Notes: generated by a model not told the origin, from the letters alone. 49,538 nt of DNA from an uncultured Collinsella sp. (GCA_900541015.1 UQIB01000020.1:1-49538), one strand, 5' to 3'. Counted from the first letter of the stretch, positions 6,021 through 15,030 are shown. Numbers and translations: made by a program.

Positions 6021-8252
6021 GTGGCACACAACAAACTGGAGGCAAACCTCCAAGACCAGCGCGGGCAAGGCGGGCACGGAGCCATCCCCCTCTCCGCTGG
6101 CATGCTGCTCGTAACGCTCGGCGTCGTCTATGGCGACATCGGTACGAGCCCCATGTACACCATGAAATCAATCGTCGCCAACAACGGCGGCATCGGTACC
6201 GTCAGCGAGGACATGATCCTGGGCGCGCTTTCGCTCGTCATCTGGACCATGACGCTCGTGACCACGGTCAAGTACGTGGTAATCGCCATGAAGGCCGACA
6301 ACCACAACGAAGGCGGCATCTTCGCCCTGTTCAGTCTCGTGCGCAAGGTGGCGCCATGGCTGATTCTCCCCGCCATGATCGGCGGCGCGGCGCTGCTCGC
6401 CGACGGCATCCTCACCCCCGCCGTCACGGTTACCACGGCCATCGAGGGCTTGCGCACTATCGAGTGGGGCCATGCGCTTTTGGGTGACGGCCAAACCAAC
6501 GTCATCATCATTACCATCATCATTATCTGCGGCCTATTTGCCATGCAGCGCGCCGGCACCTCGTCAATCGGCAAGCTCTTCGGCCCGCTCATGACACTAT
6601 GGTTCCTGTTCTTGGCAGGCGCCGGCCTGTTCAACATGCTCGGCAACCTGTCCATCCTACGCGCGCTCAACCCCATCCGCGGCATCATGTTCCTGTTCTC
6701 GCCCATCAACCACTCGGGCATCATGGTGCTCGGCTTCGTCTTCCTGTCGACGACCGGCGCCGAGGCGCTCTATTCGGACATGGGTCACGTGGGCAAGGCT
6801 AACATTTACGCATCTTGGCCGTTTGTTAAGGCAGCCCTTATCCTTAACTACCTGGGTCAGGGCGCTTGGCTGCTCGCCAACAACTCCAATCCCCAGATGC
6901 TCGCGATGGATATCGTCAACCCGTTCTATATGATGCTTCCCGAGCCCCTGCGCCCCTTTGCCATCGTGCTTTCGGCCGTAGCGGCCATCATCGCCTCGCA
7001 GGCGCTCATTACCGGCTCGTTCTCGCTGGTATCCGAGGCAACGCGCCTTAACCTTATGCCGCATCTGCGTATCCACTACCCCAGCGACACCAAGGGCCAG
7101 CTCTATATTCCGCTCGTCAACAACATCATGTGGGTCGGCTGCATCTTCATCGTGCTGCTGTTCCAAAACTCCGAGCGCATGGAGAGCGCCTACGGCCTCG
7201 CCATTACCGTGACCATGCTCATGACCACGACACTTTTGACGAGCTACATCGCCGGCATTCTCAAGCACAAGCTGGGTGCCTGCGTCTTCGCTCTGCTCTT
7301 TGGTGCCATTGAGCTGTGCTTCTTCGCCTCGTGCCTCACCATGTTCTTTGACGGCGGCTACGTCATGATCTTCCTGGCCGCACTGCTGTTCGGCCTTATG
7401 TATGTGTGGCGTCGCGGCACCGCCATCGAGCGCACGCAGACGATTCTGCTGCCCGTCTACAAGTACATCGACCAGCTCAATCGCCTGCGCAATGACGAGA
7501 CCTATCCCGTGCTCGCTGACAATCTGGTATTTCTCACCAACAGCCCCGACCCGCTCACGCTCGACCGCGACGTGCTCTATTCCATCCTGGACAAGCACCC
7601 CAAGCGCGCCAAGGCATATTGGTTCATCAACGTACACGTTACCGACGAGCCCTATACGCACGAGTATTCCGTTGAGACCTTTGGCACAGACTTCCTGTTC
7701 CGCGTGCGCTTGGACCTGGGCTTTAAGGTCAATCAGCGCATCAACGCCTACCTGCGCCAGATCGTTGGCGACCTGATGGCCTCGGGTGAGTTGCCGCCGC
7801 AGCACCACACCTACTCCATCTACGAGACGCGCGGCAACGTGGGCGACTTCCGTTTTTGCATGCTGCGCAAGATGCTTGCCCCCGAAACGGACATCAACCG
7901 CAATGACCACCGCGTGATGGCCATCAAGTACGCCGTCCGCCGCGCTTGCGGAAGCCCGGCGCGCTGGTACGGTCTCGAGAACTCTGCCATCATCATCGAG
8001 TACGTGCCGCTGTTTGCCCGCATGCGCCCGGCCGTTAAGCTCGTGCGCACCCAGGTGCCGCTCGAGGTTCAGATTGAAGAGGCCGAGGAAATGGAAGTCG
8101 ACATCTTCTCGGACGACTTGGTCAACGGCAACGAGGCCGGTAGGGACATGAACGTCGATCCCACCGAGCTGCTCGAGAGCGTCGCCGATACGCCCGAACA
8201 GCAACAGCTCGACGGCCTCGAAAGTGAACAACTCAACGACGCCAACTTCTAG
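6021..8252 (+). CDS. kup: Kup-family potassium uptake transporter
   Basis: 743 residues. The start is GTG 6021, with AAGGGAG five bases upstream; an in-frame ATG at 6003 lacks a good site. The first helix, VTLGVVYGDIGTSPMYTMKSI, carries the family hallmark GVVYGDIGTSP. About twelve membrane helices fill residues 20-450, and a soluble C-terminal domain (about 450-743) follows. It imports K+ with protons. The last about 50 residues are acidic (EEAEEMEVDIFSDD and following), longer than in typical Kup proteins, and may be regulatory. It is a single gene flanked by a bidirectional terminator at 8275-8310. Confidence 0.95.
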   Translation: MAHNKLEANLQDQRGQGGHGAIPLSAGMLLVTLGVVYGDIGTSPMYTMKSIVANNGGIGTVSEDMILGALSLVIWTMTLVTTVKYVVIAMKADNHNEGGIFALFSLVRKVAPWLILPAMIGGAALLADGILTPAVTVTTAIEGLRTIEWGHALLGDGQTNVIIITIIIICGLFAMQRAGTSSIGKLFGPLMTLWFLFLAGAGLFNMLGNLSILRALNPIRGIMFLFSPINHSGIMVLGFVFLSTTGAEALYSDMGHVGKANIYASWPFVKAALILNYLGQGAWLLANNSNPQMLAMDIVNPFYMMLPEPLRPFAIVLSAVAAIIASQALITGSFSLVSEATRLNLMPHLRIHYPSDTKGQLYIPLVNNIMWVGCIFIVLLFQNSERMESAYGLAITVTMLMTTTLLTSYIAGILKHKLGACVFALLFGAIELCFFASCLTMFFDGGYVMIFLAALLFGLMYVWRRGTAIERTQTILLPVYKYIDQLNRLRNDETYPVLADNLVFLTNSPDPLTLDRDVLYSILDKHPKRAKAYWFINVHVTDEPYTHEYSVETFGTDFLFRVRLDLGFKVNQRINAYLRQIVGDLMASGELPPQHHTYSIYETRGNVGDFRFCMLRKMLAPETDINRNDHRVMAIKYAVRRACGSPARWYGLENSAIIIEYVPLFARMRPAVKLVRTQVPLEVQIEEAEEMEVDIFSDDLVNGNEAGRDMNVDPTELLESVADTPEQQQLDGLESEQLNDANF

Positions 8253-8274
8253 CGACGTCACAAATCAACGAAAG

Positions 8275-8310
8275 CGGCCCTGCACCTCACGGGAGATGCA
8301 GGGCCGTTTT
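8275..8310. terminator. Bidirectional terminator between kup and the amidase gene
   Basis: Stem CGGCCCTGCA...TGCAGGGCCG with inner CTC/GAG pairs, followed by TTTT on the plus strand and preceded by AAA bases that give T on the minus strand. It separates two convergent genes. Confidence 0.8.
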
Positions 8311-8331
8311 GCATTGCGGTAAAGCTATCGG

Positions 8332-9297
8332 CTACGAACGGCGCGGCTCGGGAACCACGAGCCTATCGGGGCTCGCGCCCTCGGCATCCATCAGGCTCAC
8401 GTAGCGAATCGACGGATCCCCATACATCGCGTAGTAATAATTGCCCGTGCGCGCGCTAAAGCATCCGGTGTAGATAGTCTTCTCGAACTTGCCATCGCCC
8501 ATCCTGGACGCTCCCTCGATCATCACCACGCCCTCGAGCGAGCGGAACATGCGAACGACGTTTTCGGTCTCGCTCTCCTTTTGCGGGTAATTGGCATTGA
8601 GGTACGCCGCCTTTACAAAGCGGCTCGGCGAATAGCAGTCACCCGGAATACCGCGCATGCCGGCGCCCGCGCCATAGGGCTTGAGCTCGGCGCCACGCCA
8701 TGTCGCCGTCTGCGGAAAATCGCTTGTGGCCGTGATATAGGTGCGCAGGTTTTCCATGTGCCACGGGAAGGTGGGCTGATTGGCAAGGGTGTCGACCGGA
8801 TCGTCGTATACATGCAGGCCGTCAGCCATCATCTCGACCACGATGCTACGCTGGCTGTCGCCGATAATCCAATGGAGCAGCGACACGCCCAGCCCCTCTC
8901 CGGCAGATTTGGCGACAATCACCGTATCGCGCAGCGCAGCCTCGACCTCGTCGACCGTCGAGAACGTCGCTGCCACCCACAGGGGAAACTCATAGGCCGC
9001 GATATTGGTCTTGCCGTCGACAGGGTCCTCGGCATACTCGGCATAACCCGGGAAATTGAGACCCGCCACGGCGAGGCCCGCATCGTTACCGCAGTCGAAG
9101 AACATAGGGTAGTTCTTGTAATCGATGCACATACCGATCACCGCGTGTGCCGCTGTCGCGTCGTCGATAAACGAATACGGAATGTGAAACCCGCGCGGCA
9201 TCACGCGAACCTGTTGGCCGTAGTCAAAGCTCCAGTCGAGGTTGCGGCCCAGATACATGTGGCCAGAATTATCGGTAAATCGAATGCTCGTACACAT
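8332..9297 (-). CDS. Choloylglycine hydrolase family protein (probable bile salt hydrolase)
   Basis: 321 residues starting MCTSIRFTDN, with GGAGG just upstream. Removal of Met exposes Cys2, the N-terminal nucleophile of this Ntn-hydrolase family. Other active-site residues are where expected: Arg18 and Asp21 in GRNLDWSFDYG, the Asn-rich NQPTFPWHMENL, and an Arg in PGDCYSPSRFVKAAY. The length matches bile salt hydrolases (about 315-340). These enzymes hydrolyse the amide of glycine- or taurine-conjugated bile acids in the cytoplasm. Penicillin V acylases share the fold, but GLNFPGYAEY and the NQPTF stretch fit bile salt hydrolase better. Bile salt hydrolase activity is known in Collinsella. 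Single gene, with the terminator of the upstream gene at 9361-9396. Confidence 0.85.
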   Translation of the reverse strand: MCTSIRFTDNSGHMYLGRNLDWSFDYGQQVRVMPRGFHIPYSFIDDATAAHAVIGMCIDYKNYPMFFDCGNDAGLAVAGLNFPGYAEYAEDPVDGKTNIAAYEFPLWVAATFSTVDEVEAALRDTVIVAKSAGEGLGVSLLHWIIGDSQRSIVVEMMADGLHVYDDPVDTLANQPTFPWHMENLRTYITATSDFPQTATWRGAELKPYGAGAGMRGIPGDCYSPSRFVKAAYLNANYPQKESETENVVRMFRSLEGVVMIEGASRMGDGKFEKTIYTGCFSARTGNYYYAMYGDPSIRYVSLMDAEGASPDRLVVPEPRRS

Positions 9298-9360
9298 AGC
9301 GCCTCCTAGCTTTACGTTCTTGCTAAGTTCATTGTCACCAAACAAATAGGCACTAAACAC

Positions 9361-9396
9361 AAAAGCCCGGACATGACAACAATGTCACGCCCGGAC
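9361..9396 (-). terminator. Terminator of the second deformylase-like gene
   Basis: On the minus strand a 14-bp stem, GTCCGGGCGTGACA paired with TGTCATGTCCGGGC (three G-U pairs), has a 4-nt loop and is followed by TTTT. Confidence 0.7.
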
Positions 9397-9453
9397 TATT
9401 CAAGCAGGATAAACTCAGCCAAGTTAACCCCGCAGGTCGTCTAAGGGGTCAAA

Positions 9454-9531
9454 GTGCCGCAGATTGCCACGAAAGAGGAGCGAAGCGTACTTAAGGTACG
9501 CGAGCGACGATTGAACGCCAAGGTGCGGTGC
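9454..9531. repeat. Imperfect long inverted repeat
   Basis: The arms 9454-9490 and 9496-9531 are imperfect reverse complements closing on GTAC-TTAAG-GTAC. Its arms recall the element at 2151-2248 (CCGCA, TTGAACG and GCCAAGG or GATTGG blocks), so it may be a third member of that hairpin family. It ends next to the stop codon of the minus-strand gene. Confidence 0.5.
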
Positions 9532-9540
9532 ATCGGCGCT

Positions 9541-9960
9541 TTAAACCAACTTTCCTAGACAGTGGTCAATCATATGCTGGATCATCTGCGCCTCGAAGCC
9601 CACAAAGTCCTGCTTGCGCTCGCGCATCTTGCCGTCGACGATCACGTCATAAGCGACTTTGCACTTGATATAGCGCGTGGACTTGGTGATCTCTTCGTGC
9701 GTCAGGCAGCTCTCCTCCATCTTGCTGGCGCCCAGGCCAAACACCAGACGGGGGTTATAGAGCACGTGGGGCTCGCCGGCTTCGTCCAGATAGACGCAGA
9801 CCTTCTTGGTGACGCCAATCTGATTGGCGGCAAGGCAGCCGGCGTCCTCGAGCGACTTGATGGTATCGATCAGGTCCTGTGCGACCGACTCGTCCTCGAC
9901 AGTCGCAACCTCGCAACGCTGGGACAGGATAGCCTCGTCGCGGCAGAGCTCTTTAATCAT
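9541..9960 (-). CDS. Peptide deformylase-like protein, catalytic Glu lost
   Basis: 139 residues from an ATG with GGAGG five bases upstream. The fold motifs are visible: CLAANQIGV (motif 1, Gln kept), ESCLTHEE (motif 2, EGCLS expected, Cys kept) and IQHMIDHCLG (motif 3). Motif 3 should be HEIDH; the catalytic Glu is Met here, so deformylation is not expected, although Cys and both His that hold metal remain. The protein is 31 residues shorter than usual deformylases and ends soon after motif 3, like its homologue at 1661. Hydrophobic and charged surface residues are not degraded and the frame is open, so it may be kept for binding formyl-peptides, ribosomes or metal (inference). Confidence 0.8.
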   Translation of the reverse strand: MIKELCRDEAILSQRCEVATVEDESVAQDLIDTIKSLEDAGCLAANQIGVTKKVCVYLDEAGEPHVLYNPRLVFGLGASKMEESCLTHEEITKSTRYIKCKVAYDVIVDGKMRERKQDFVGFEAQMIQHMIDHCLGKLV

Positions 9961-10153
9961 ACGTTCCTCCAAAGAGTTCGTTGTAACTGCTTAAGTATAC
10001 GGTACCTACACATTTTCATGCGAAAAATACCGTCCGTCTGCTACAAAGCGCCGAACATCAACATGCGAGGAACACCAACCTTTCAAAGGCGATATAGTAG
10101 GTGAGTTCGTGTCAATCGGCCTAAACTCGGGGCCGAACAAGGAAAGGGTATGC

Positions 10154-11467
10154 ATGGACGAACTTTTTCACGTCAGTGAGCGCAAGTCCACAATCGGGAC
10201 CGAACTTCGCGCTGGACTGACAACATTCCTAGCGATGGCCTACATCATCGCCGTCAACCCCGCGGTGCTCTCGGGTGCCGGCATCGATGCGGGAGCGCTC
10301 GCCTGCGCCACCTGCCTGGGCGCCGGCATCATGACCATCTGCATGGGCATCTTCGCCAACCGCCCGCTCGCCTGCGCGTCGGGTCTGGGCATCAACGCCA
10401 TGATCGCGGGCATCACCACCACCATGTGCGGCGGTGACTGGCACGTGGCCATGAGCGTTATCTTCCTCGAGGGTATCGTCATCTTGCTGCTCGTCCTTTG
10501 CGGCCTGCGCGAGGCCATCATGGACGCCATCCCCGTGGTCCTGCGCCACGCCATCTCGGTGGGCCTGGGCCTGTTTATCGCCATGATCGGCCTGTGCGAC
10601 GCTGGCATCATCACCGCTGGCGCCGGTACGCTCGTCGGTCTGGGCGACATCACTTCCCCCACCTTTATCGTCGGCATCATCTCCATCGTCGTGACGGTTG
10701 CCCTGGCCTCCCGCAACGTGCCGGGCTCGCTGCTCATCGGCATCATCGTCGCCGTTATCGCCGGCATCCCGCTGGGCGTCACCCATGCGCCCGAGGGCCT
10801 TATCGCCCCGCTCGACTTCTCGACCTTTGGCGCCCCGTTTGCCAGCACCGCCGACGGCAACATGGCTATCGTGAAGGTCCTAACCGACCCGATGCTGCTC
10901 GTCGTTGCCTTCTCGCTGCTCATGAGTGACTTCTTCGACACCATGGGCACCGCGATGGCCGTCGCCAAGCAGGGCGAGTTCCTAACCGAGGACGGCAATG
11001 TTGAGGACATCCGCCCCATCCTGGTCGTTGACTCCGTGGCCGCCGCTGCCGGTGGCTTTATGGGCGTCTCCTCCATCACCACCTTCGTCGAGTCCACCTC
11101 CGGCGCTGCCGACGGTGGCCGCACGGGCCTCACCTCCGTCACCACCGGCGTGTTGTTCATCCTCGCCGCGTTCTTCTCCCCCGTCGTCTCCATCGTTTCC
11201 AGTGCCGCTACCTGCGGCGCCCTGGTCTACGTCGGCTACCTCATGATGAGCGAGGCCTCCGAGATCGACTGGTCCGACGTGTCGCAGGGCTTCCCAGCGT
11301 TCATGATCGTCGCCGGCGTGCCCTTCACCTACTCCATCTCTGCCGGCATTGGCCTGGGCTTTATCGCCTACGTGGTCGTCGCGCTCTTTAAGGGCGAGGC
11401 CTCCAAGATCAAGCCGCTCATGTGGATCGCAGCCCTTGCCTTCCTCGTCTACTTCTTCGTGGCGTAA
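10154..11467 (+). CDS. NCS2-family purine permease (AzgA/GhxP type)
   Basis: 437 residues, about 12-14 membrane helices. Start ATG 10154, with GGAAAGG upstream; an earlier in-frame start would lie in the leader. Conserved stretches are TTFLAMAYIIAVNPAVL, LACASGLGINAMI, GDITSPTF and LLMSDFFDTMGTAMAVAKQ, all typical of the hypoxanthine/guanine/adenine branch. It imports purine bases with protons. No purine riboswitch was found upstream. It is followed by a strong terminator. Confidence 0.9.
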   Translation: MDELFHVSERKSTIGTELRAGLTTFLAMAYIIAVNPAVLSGAGIDAGALACATCLGAGIMTICMGIFANRPLACASGLGINAMIAGITTTMCGGDWHVAMSVIFLEGIVILLLVLCGLREAIMDAIPVVLRHAISVGLGLFIAMIGLCDAGIITAGAGTLVGLGDITSPTFIVGIISIVVTVALASRNVPGSLLIGIIVAVIAGIPLGVTHAPEGLIAPLDFSTFGAPFASTADGNMAIVKVLTDPMLLVVAFSLLMSDFFDTMGTAMAVAKQGEFLTEDGNVEDIRPILVVDSVAAAAGGFMGVSSITTFVESTSGAADGGRTGLTSVTTGVLFILAAFFSPVVSIVSSAATCGALVYVGYLMMSEASEIDWSDVSQGFPAFMIVAGVPFTYSISAGIGLGFIAYVVVALFKGEASKIKPLMWIAALAFLVYFFVA

Positions 11468-11494
11468 CGGCATAGTCTGCTAAAGCAAAACAAC

Positions 11495-11533
11495 AAGGCG
11501 CGGAGTCGCATCGAGCGGCTCCGCGCCTTTCTT
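11495..11533 (+). terminator. Intrinsic terminator of the purine permease gene
   Basis: 11-bp stem AAGGCGCGGAG / CTCCGCGCCTT, then TTTCTTTT. Confidence 0.85.
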
Positions 11534-11604
11534 TTAGCGTCTGCTCCCGTGCCAGCGTGCGACAATTGAGGCTGTCAATATCACAACACCGAGAGAAGCC
11601 TGCC

Positions 11605-12270
11605 TTGGAAGCGCATCATAAGCAGATAACCGTTTATTCAGAGTGTGCAGAAGGCGCGCCCGTCATCTACCTCCCCGTTGTCATGGGCGACGGTAGTGAA
11701 GTCTACGAGCGCTGCCGAGAGCTCGACTGCCCGCCATTCACCCTCGTCGCCATTGGCGGGCTCGATTGGAATCGCGAGCTGAGCCCCTGGGCATGCGACG
11801 GGACCGTACGCGATGCCGAGCCTTTTGGCGGACAGGCTGCTGGTTTTCTTGACGAGTTGTTGAAGCAGATAATCCCAGAGGCCGAATCATCGCTCCCGCA
11901 ACCGCCCGCCTGGCGCGGCGTTGCCGGCTACTCGTTGGCGGGTCTTTTTGCACTGTGGGCACTTTGGCAAACAGACGTCTTTGAGCGCGCAGCGAGTGCA
12001 TCGGGGTCGCTGTGGTTCCCCGGCTTTATCGACTACGCGCGCGAGTGCACGATGACAGCTACGCCCGACGCCGCCTATCTGTCGCTCGGTAAAAAGGAAA
12101 CCAAGACGCCCAACCGCATGATGCGGCATGTACTCGATGATACGCGCGCGATGGAAGAACTGTTTATCGAGCGTGACATTCCAACAACGCTGGAGCTCAA
12201 CCCCGGCAACCACTTTGCCCAAACTGACCTGCGCATGGCGCGTGGCATCCACTGGATACTGACGCATTAA
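11605..12270 (+). CDS. Alpha/beta-hydrolase esterase (esterase D / Fes-like)
   Basis: 221 residues from TTG 11605, with GAGAGAAG six bases upstream. An earlier GTG at 11557 lies in the presumed promoter and is less likely. The nucleophile motif is GYSLAG, the acid/His part near the C-terminus includes PGNHFAQTD. The pattern VIYLPVVMGDG...FTLVAIGGLDWNRELSPW matches the putative esterase family (PF00756 type) that hydrolyses acyl or siderophore esters. The substrate is unknown. There is no signal peptide, so it is cytoplasmic. Convergent with the uracil permease gene. Confidence 0.8.
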   Translation: MEAHHKQITVYSECAEGAPVIYLPVVMGDGSEVYERCRELDCPPFTLVAIGGLDWNRELSPWACDGTVRDAEPFGGQAAGFLDELLKQIIPEAESSLPQPPAWRGVAGYSLAGLFALWALWQTDVFERAASASGSLWFPGFIDYARECTMTATPDAAYLSLGKKETKTPNRMMRHVLDDTRAMEELFIERDIPTTLELNPGNHFAQTDLRMARGIHWILTH

Positions 12271-12272
12271 AA

Positions 12273-12306
12273 ATGGTGCCCACGCGCATATACGCATGGG
12301 CACCAT
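12273..12306. terminator. Bidirectional terminator between convergent genes
   Basis: Stem ATGGTGCCCA / TGGGCACCAT with an inner GCG/CGC pair. A-rich and T-rich flanks fit both directions. Confidence 0.75.
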
Positions 12307-12331
12307 ATCTTGTTTTAGCTGAATGCAGCTG

Positions 12332-13666
12332 CTACTCAGCAGCCTCCTCAAGCTCGGAAGTATCGAACTCAAAGTCATTACCGGGCAGGATGGCGTTGAG
12401 CACAATGCCCACCAGCGAGCCCACGGCAAGGCCCGAAAGCGAAATCGTCACGCCGCCCAGCTCCAGCACGATGGCACCGGCGGTGCTATAGGCAATGCCG
12501 AGCGAAAGCACGAGCACCAGAGCTGCCACCAGCACGTTGCGGTTGTTCTGGAAATCGACCTGGTTTTCGATAAGGTTGCGTACGCCCACGGCACTGATCA
12601 TGCCATAGAGCACGAGCGACACGCCGCCGATTACACACGCCGGCATGGCCGCAATGACGGCCGCGAACTTGGGGCAGAACGAAAGCACGATGGCGCAGCA
12701 GGCGGCAATGCGAATCACGCGCGGGTCGAACACACGCGTAAGCGCAAGCACGCCGGTGTTCTCGCCATACGTAGTGTTGGCCGGAGCACCAAAGAGCGAC
12801 GCCAAGATGGTCGCCAGGCCATCGCCGAGTAGGGTACGGTGCAGACCGGGATCGGCAATGTAATTGCGTTCGCAGGTAGAGCCAATGGCGGAGATATCGC
12901 CAATGTGCTCAATCATGGTCGCAAAGGCCAGCGGCATAATGGTAATGATGGCCGTCGTGGCAAGGCCGCTATCGAACTGCGGGCCAAAGAGCGCAAACAC
13001 GGTGTTGTCCCACACGATGGGCAGACCGACCCACGGAGCGGCGGCAACGCCCGAAAAATCGACCTCACCCAACGCAGCCGCAACGGCATAGCTCACCACG
13101 ACGCCCAGCAGGATCGGCACGATCTTGACCATGCCGCGGCCCCAAATATTGCAGATGACGATGACGGCCACAGCGACAACGGCAACAAGCCAATTGGTCT
13201 GGCAGTTGGCGATAGCAGAGCTTGCCAAGATCAGGCCGATGGAAATGACGATGGGGCCGGTCACCACCGGCGGAAAGAAGCGCATGACACGCTTGGCGCC
13301 AAATGCGCGGAACAGCGCTGCCAGCACCGGATAGAGCAGACCGGCGCAGGCAACGCCCAGGCAGGCGTAGGGCAAAAGCTCGGCCTCGCCGTTGGGCGCA
13401 ATTGCGGCATAACCGGCAATAAAGGCAAACGATGAGCCCAAAAATGCCGGCACCTTACCGCGCGATAGGAAGTGGAACAGCAGCGTGCCCAAGCCGGCAA
13501 ACAAAAGCGTTGCCGACACCGAGAGACCGGTGAGCACGGGCACCAGCACCGTGGCGCCAAACATGGCAAACAGGTGCTGCAGACCGAGCAGGAACATGCG
13601 CGGGCGGCCGAGCGACGATGCGTCGTAGATGGCATCGCTGACGGCGGGCGTCGAGGACTGGGACAT
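12332..13666 (-). CDS. uraA: Uracil/xanthine permease (UraA-type NCS2)
   Basis: 444 residues from the ATG at 13666 (AAAGGAC upstream). About 14 helices. Characteristic stretches: LGLQHLFAMFGATVLVPVLTGL near the N-terminus (typical of UraA), FLGSSFAFIAG, and VIEHIGDISAIG / GLATILASLFGAPANTTYGENTGVLALTRV near the substrate site. It takes up uracil or xanthine with protons. The TTYGENTG stretch favours uracil. Single gene. The leader contains CGGGCA...TGCCCG arms and a TACAAT at 13736-13741, which could be a -10; no PyrR-type hairpin was recognised. Confidence 0.9.
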   Translation of the reverse strand: MSQSSTPAVSDAIYDASSLGRPRMFLLGLQHLFAMFGATVLVPVLTGLSVSATLLFAGLGTLLFHFLSRGKVPAFLGSSFAFIAGYAAIAPNGEAELLPYACLGVACAGLLYPVLAALFRAFGAKRVMRFFPPVVTGPIVISIGLILASSAIANCQTNWLVAVVAVAVIVICNIWGRGMVKIVPILLGVVVSYAVAAALGEVDFSGVAAAPWVGLPIVWDNTVFALFGPQFDSGLATTAIITIMPLAFATMIEHIGDISAIGSTCERNYIADPGLHRTLLGDGLATILASLFGAPANTTYGENTGVLALTRVFDPRVIRIAACCAIVLSFCPKFAAVIAAMPACVIGGVSLVLYGMISAVGVRNLIENQVDFQNNRNVLVAALVLVLSLGIAYSTAGAIVLELGGVTISLSGLAVGSLVGIVLNAILPGNDFEFDTSELEEAAE

Positions 13667-13788
13667 TGATGTCCTTTCGAATGGAAGGGCGATCGGGCAT
13701 ATCGGATAACCTGCCCGAACGATACGATCCGAACCATTGTACGCGATACGCAGTGCCTCGCACGCGCCGCCATCTGCGAACGGCATCG

Positions 13789-14922
13789 TTATTTCCAGAC
13801 ACGCTCCGCAATGCGCTTGACCAGCGCAATCTTTGCCCACTGCTCGTCCTCGGTCAGCTTGTTGCCAATCTCGCAGCTGGCAAAGCCACACTGCGGAGAC
13901 AGATACAGGTTCTCGAGCGGCACGTACTTTGCCGCCTCGCGGATGCGCTCGACGATGGCGTCCTCGTTCTCGAGATCTGCCGCCTTGGTGGTCACCAGGC
14001 CCAACACGACCTTCTTGCCGGGGGCAACGTGCTTGAGCGGCTCAAAGCCACCGGCACGCGGCGTATCGAACTCAAGATAGAACGCATCGACGTGCTCGTG
14101 TGCGAATAGGTACGGCGCGATGGGGTCATAGCCGCCCTCGAAGGCATAGGTAGAGTGGTAGTTACCACGGCACACGTGCGTGTTAATGACCAGGTCATCG
14201 GGCTTGCCCGCGATGGCGGCATTGTTGAGCGCCACGCCTAGCTCGCTCACCTTTTGCAGGCCAACCGGGCTCAGGCCGGTCTTGGACACAAAGTCGGCAT
14301 CGCAATAGATGCCCCAGGTGCAGTCATCAAACTGAATGTTGCGGCAGCCCGCGGCATACAGGTCGGCAATCACGGTGCGGTATGCTGCCGCGATGGCATC
14401 GGCGAGCTCTTCGTCGGTCTTGTAGACGGCGCGCAGGCTCTCCTGCTGGCCATCGCAGCGGTCGAGCGTGACTTCGGAGAACGTCTGGATCGGCGCCGGA
14501 ATGGTTTGTCGCGCGACCTGGCCCTCCCCCTCGAGCGCCTTGACAAATTTGAAGTGCTCGACGAACGGATGATTCTCGCCGCTAATGGGACCGGTTACCA
14601 CGGCGGTGTCGGCGGTAGTCTCCTCATCGTGGAACATATAGCCCGTACGCGAGGTGCGACGCTCGACACCGTTGAGGCCCCACATAAAATCGAGGTGCCA
14701 GTAGCTGCGGCGAAACTCGCCATCGGTGATGACCTGCAGGCCGGCGGCCTTCTGCTTTGCCACCAAATCGCGAATGGCATCGTCCTCGACGGCCTTAAGC
14801 CCCTCGGCATCAAGCGTGCCTGCCGTATAGGCAGCGCGGGCGTCCTTTACAGCCTGCGGGCGAAGAAAGCTGCCGACGATATCGGCGCGAAACGGCGCGT
14901 TCGGTTGAATCGAAGTGCTCAT
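13789..14922 (-). CDS. MetE-like cobalamin-independent methyltransferase (YxjG/YxjH type)
   Basis: 377 residues from the ATG at 14922, with AAGGGAG before it. It corresponds to the C-terminal catalytic half of MetE. The zinc ligands are present as NTHVCRGN, YLEFDTPRAG and SPQCGF, and the start ADIVGSFLRP is family-typical. Such proteins transfer a methyl group to homocysteine or a related thiol; the donor is often not 5-methyl-THF triglutamate in these short versions. A LysR gene lies directly upstream on the same strand, with a T-N11-A dyad between them, so it is the likely regulator. No SAM riboswitch was recognised. Confidence 0.85.
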   Translation of the reverse strand: MSTSIQPNAPFRADIVGSFLRPQAVKDARAAYTAGTLDAEGLKAVEDDAIRDLVAKQKAAGLQVITDGEFRRSYWHLDFMWGLNGVERRTSRTGYMFHDEETTADTAVVTGPISGENHPFVEHFKFVKALEGEGQVARQTIPAPIQTFSEVTLDRCDGQQESLRAVYKTDEELADAIAAAYRTVIADLYAAGCRNIQFDDCTWGIYCDADFVSKTGLSPVGLQKVSELGVALNNAAIAGKPDDLVINTHVCRGNYHSTYAFEGGYDPIAPYLFAHEHVDAFYLEFDTPRAGGFEPLKHVAPGKKVVLGLVTTKAADLENEDAIVERIREAAKYVPLENLYLSPQCGFASCEIGNKLTEDEQWAKIALVKRIAERVWK

Positions 14923-14963
14923 AGATATCTCCCTTTGCATTGGTTGCTTTACTGGGACAGAGT

Positions 14964-14975
14964 ATGAGCGCTCAT
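14964..14975. promoter_or_regulatory. Palindrome in the methyltransferase promoter region
   Basis: Perfect 12-bp palindrome ATGAGCGCTCAT, 42 bp upstream of the methyltransferase start. Possible second operator. Confidence 0.35.
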
Positions 14976-15009
14976 ATGACCATCGTAAAATATATGTTTA
15001 TAACAGTTT

Positions 15010-15030
15010 GATATAGATGTTTCCTATATC
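15010..15030. promoter_or_regulatory. Candidate LysR-type operator before the MetE-like gene
   Basis: GATATAG-N7-CTATATC, a perfect 7-bp dyad with a T-N11-A core, lies between the LysR 3' end and the methyltransferase, about 90 bp from the latter's start. Confidence 0.5.

Noticed and set aside
6657..8261. A 534-residue minus-strand frame opposite kup
   Set aside because: Long antisense frames are common in high-GC DNA. It is His/Asp/Val-rich, with no family pattern, and kup is clear on the other strand.
9973..10153. A purine riboswitch before the purine permease
   Set aside because: No TATA...CTACC...CCGTAAA arrangement of the purine aptamer is found.
13667..13788. A PyrR-binding attenuator before the uracil permease
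   Set aside because: A small CGGGCA/TGCCCG hairpin exists, but no PyrR consensus or T-tract terminator.
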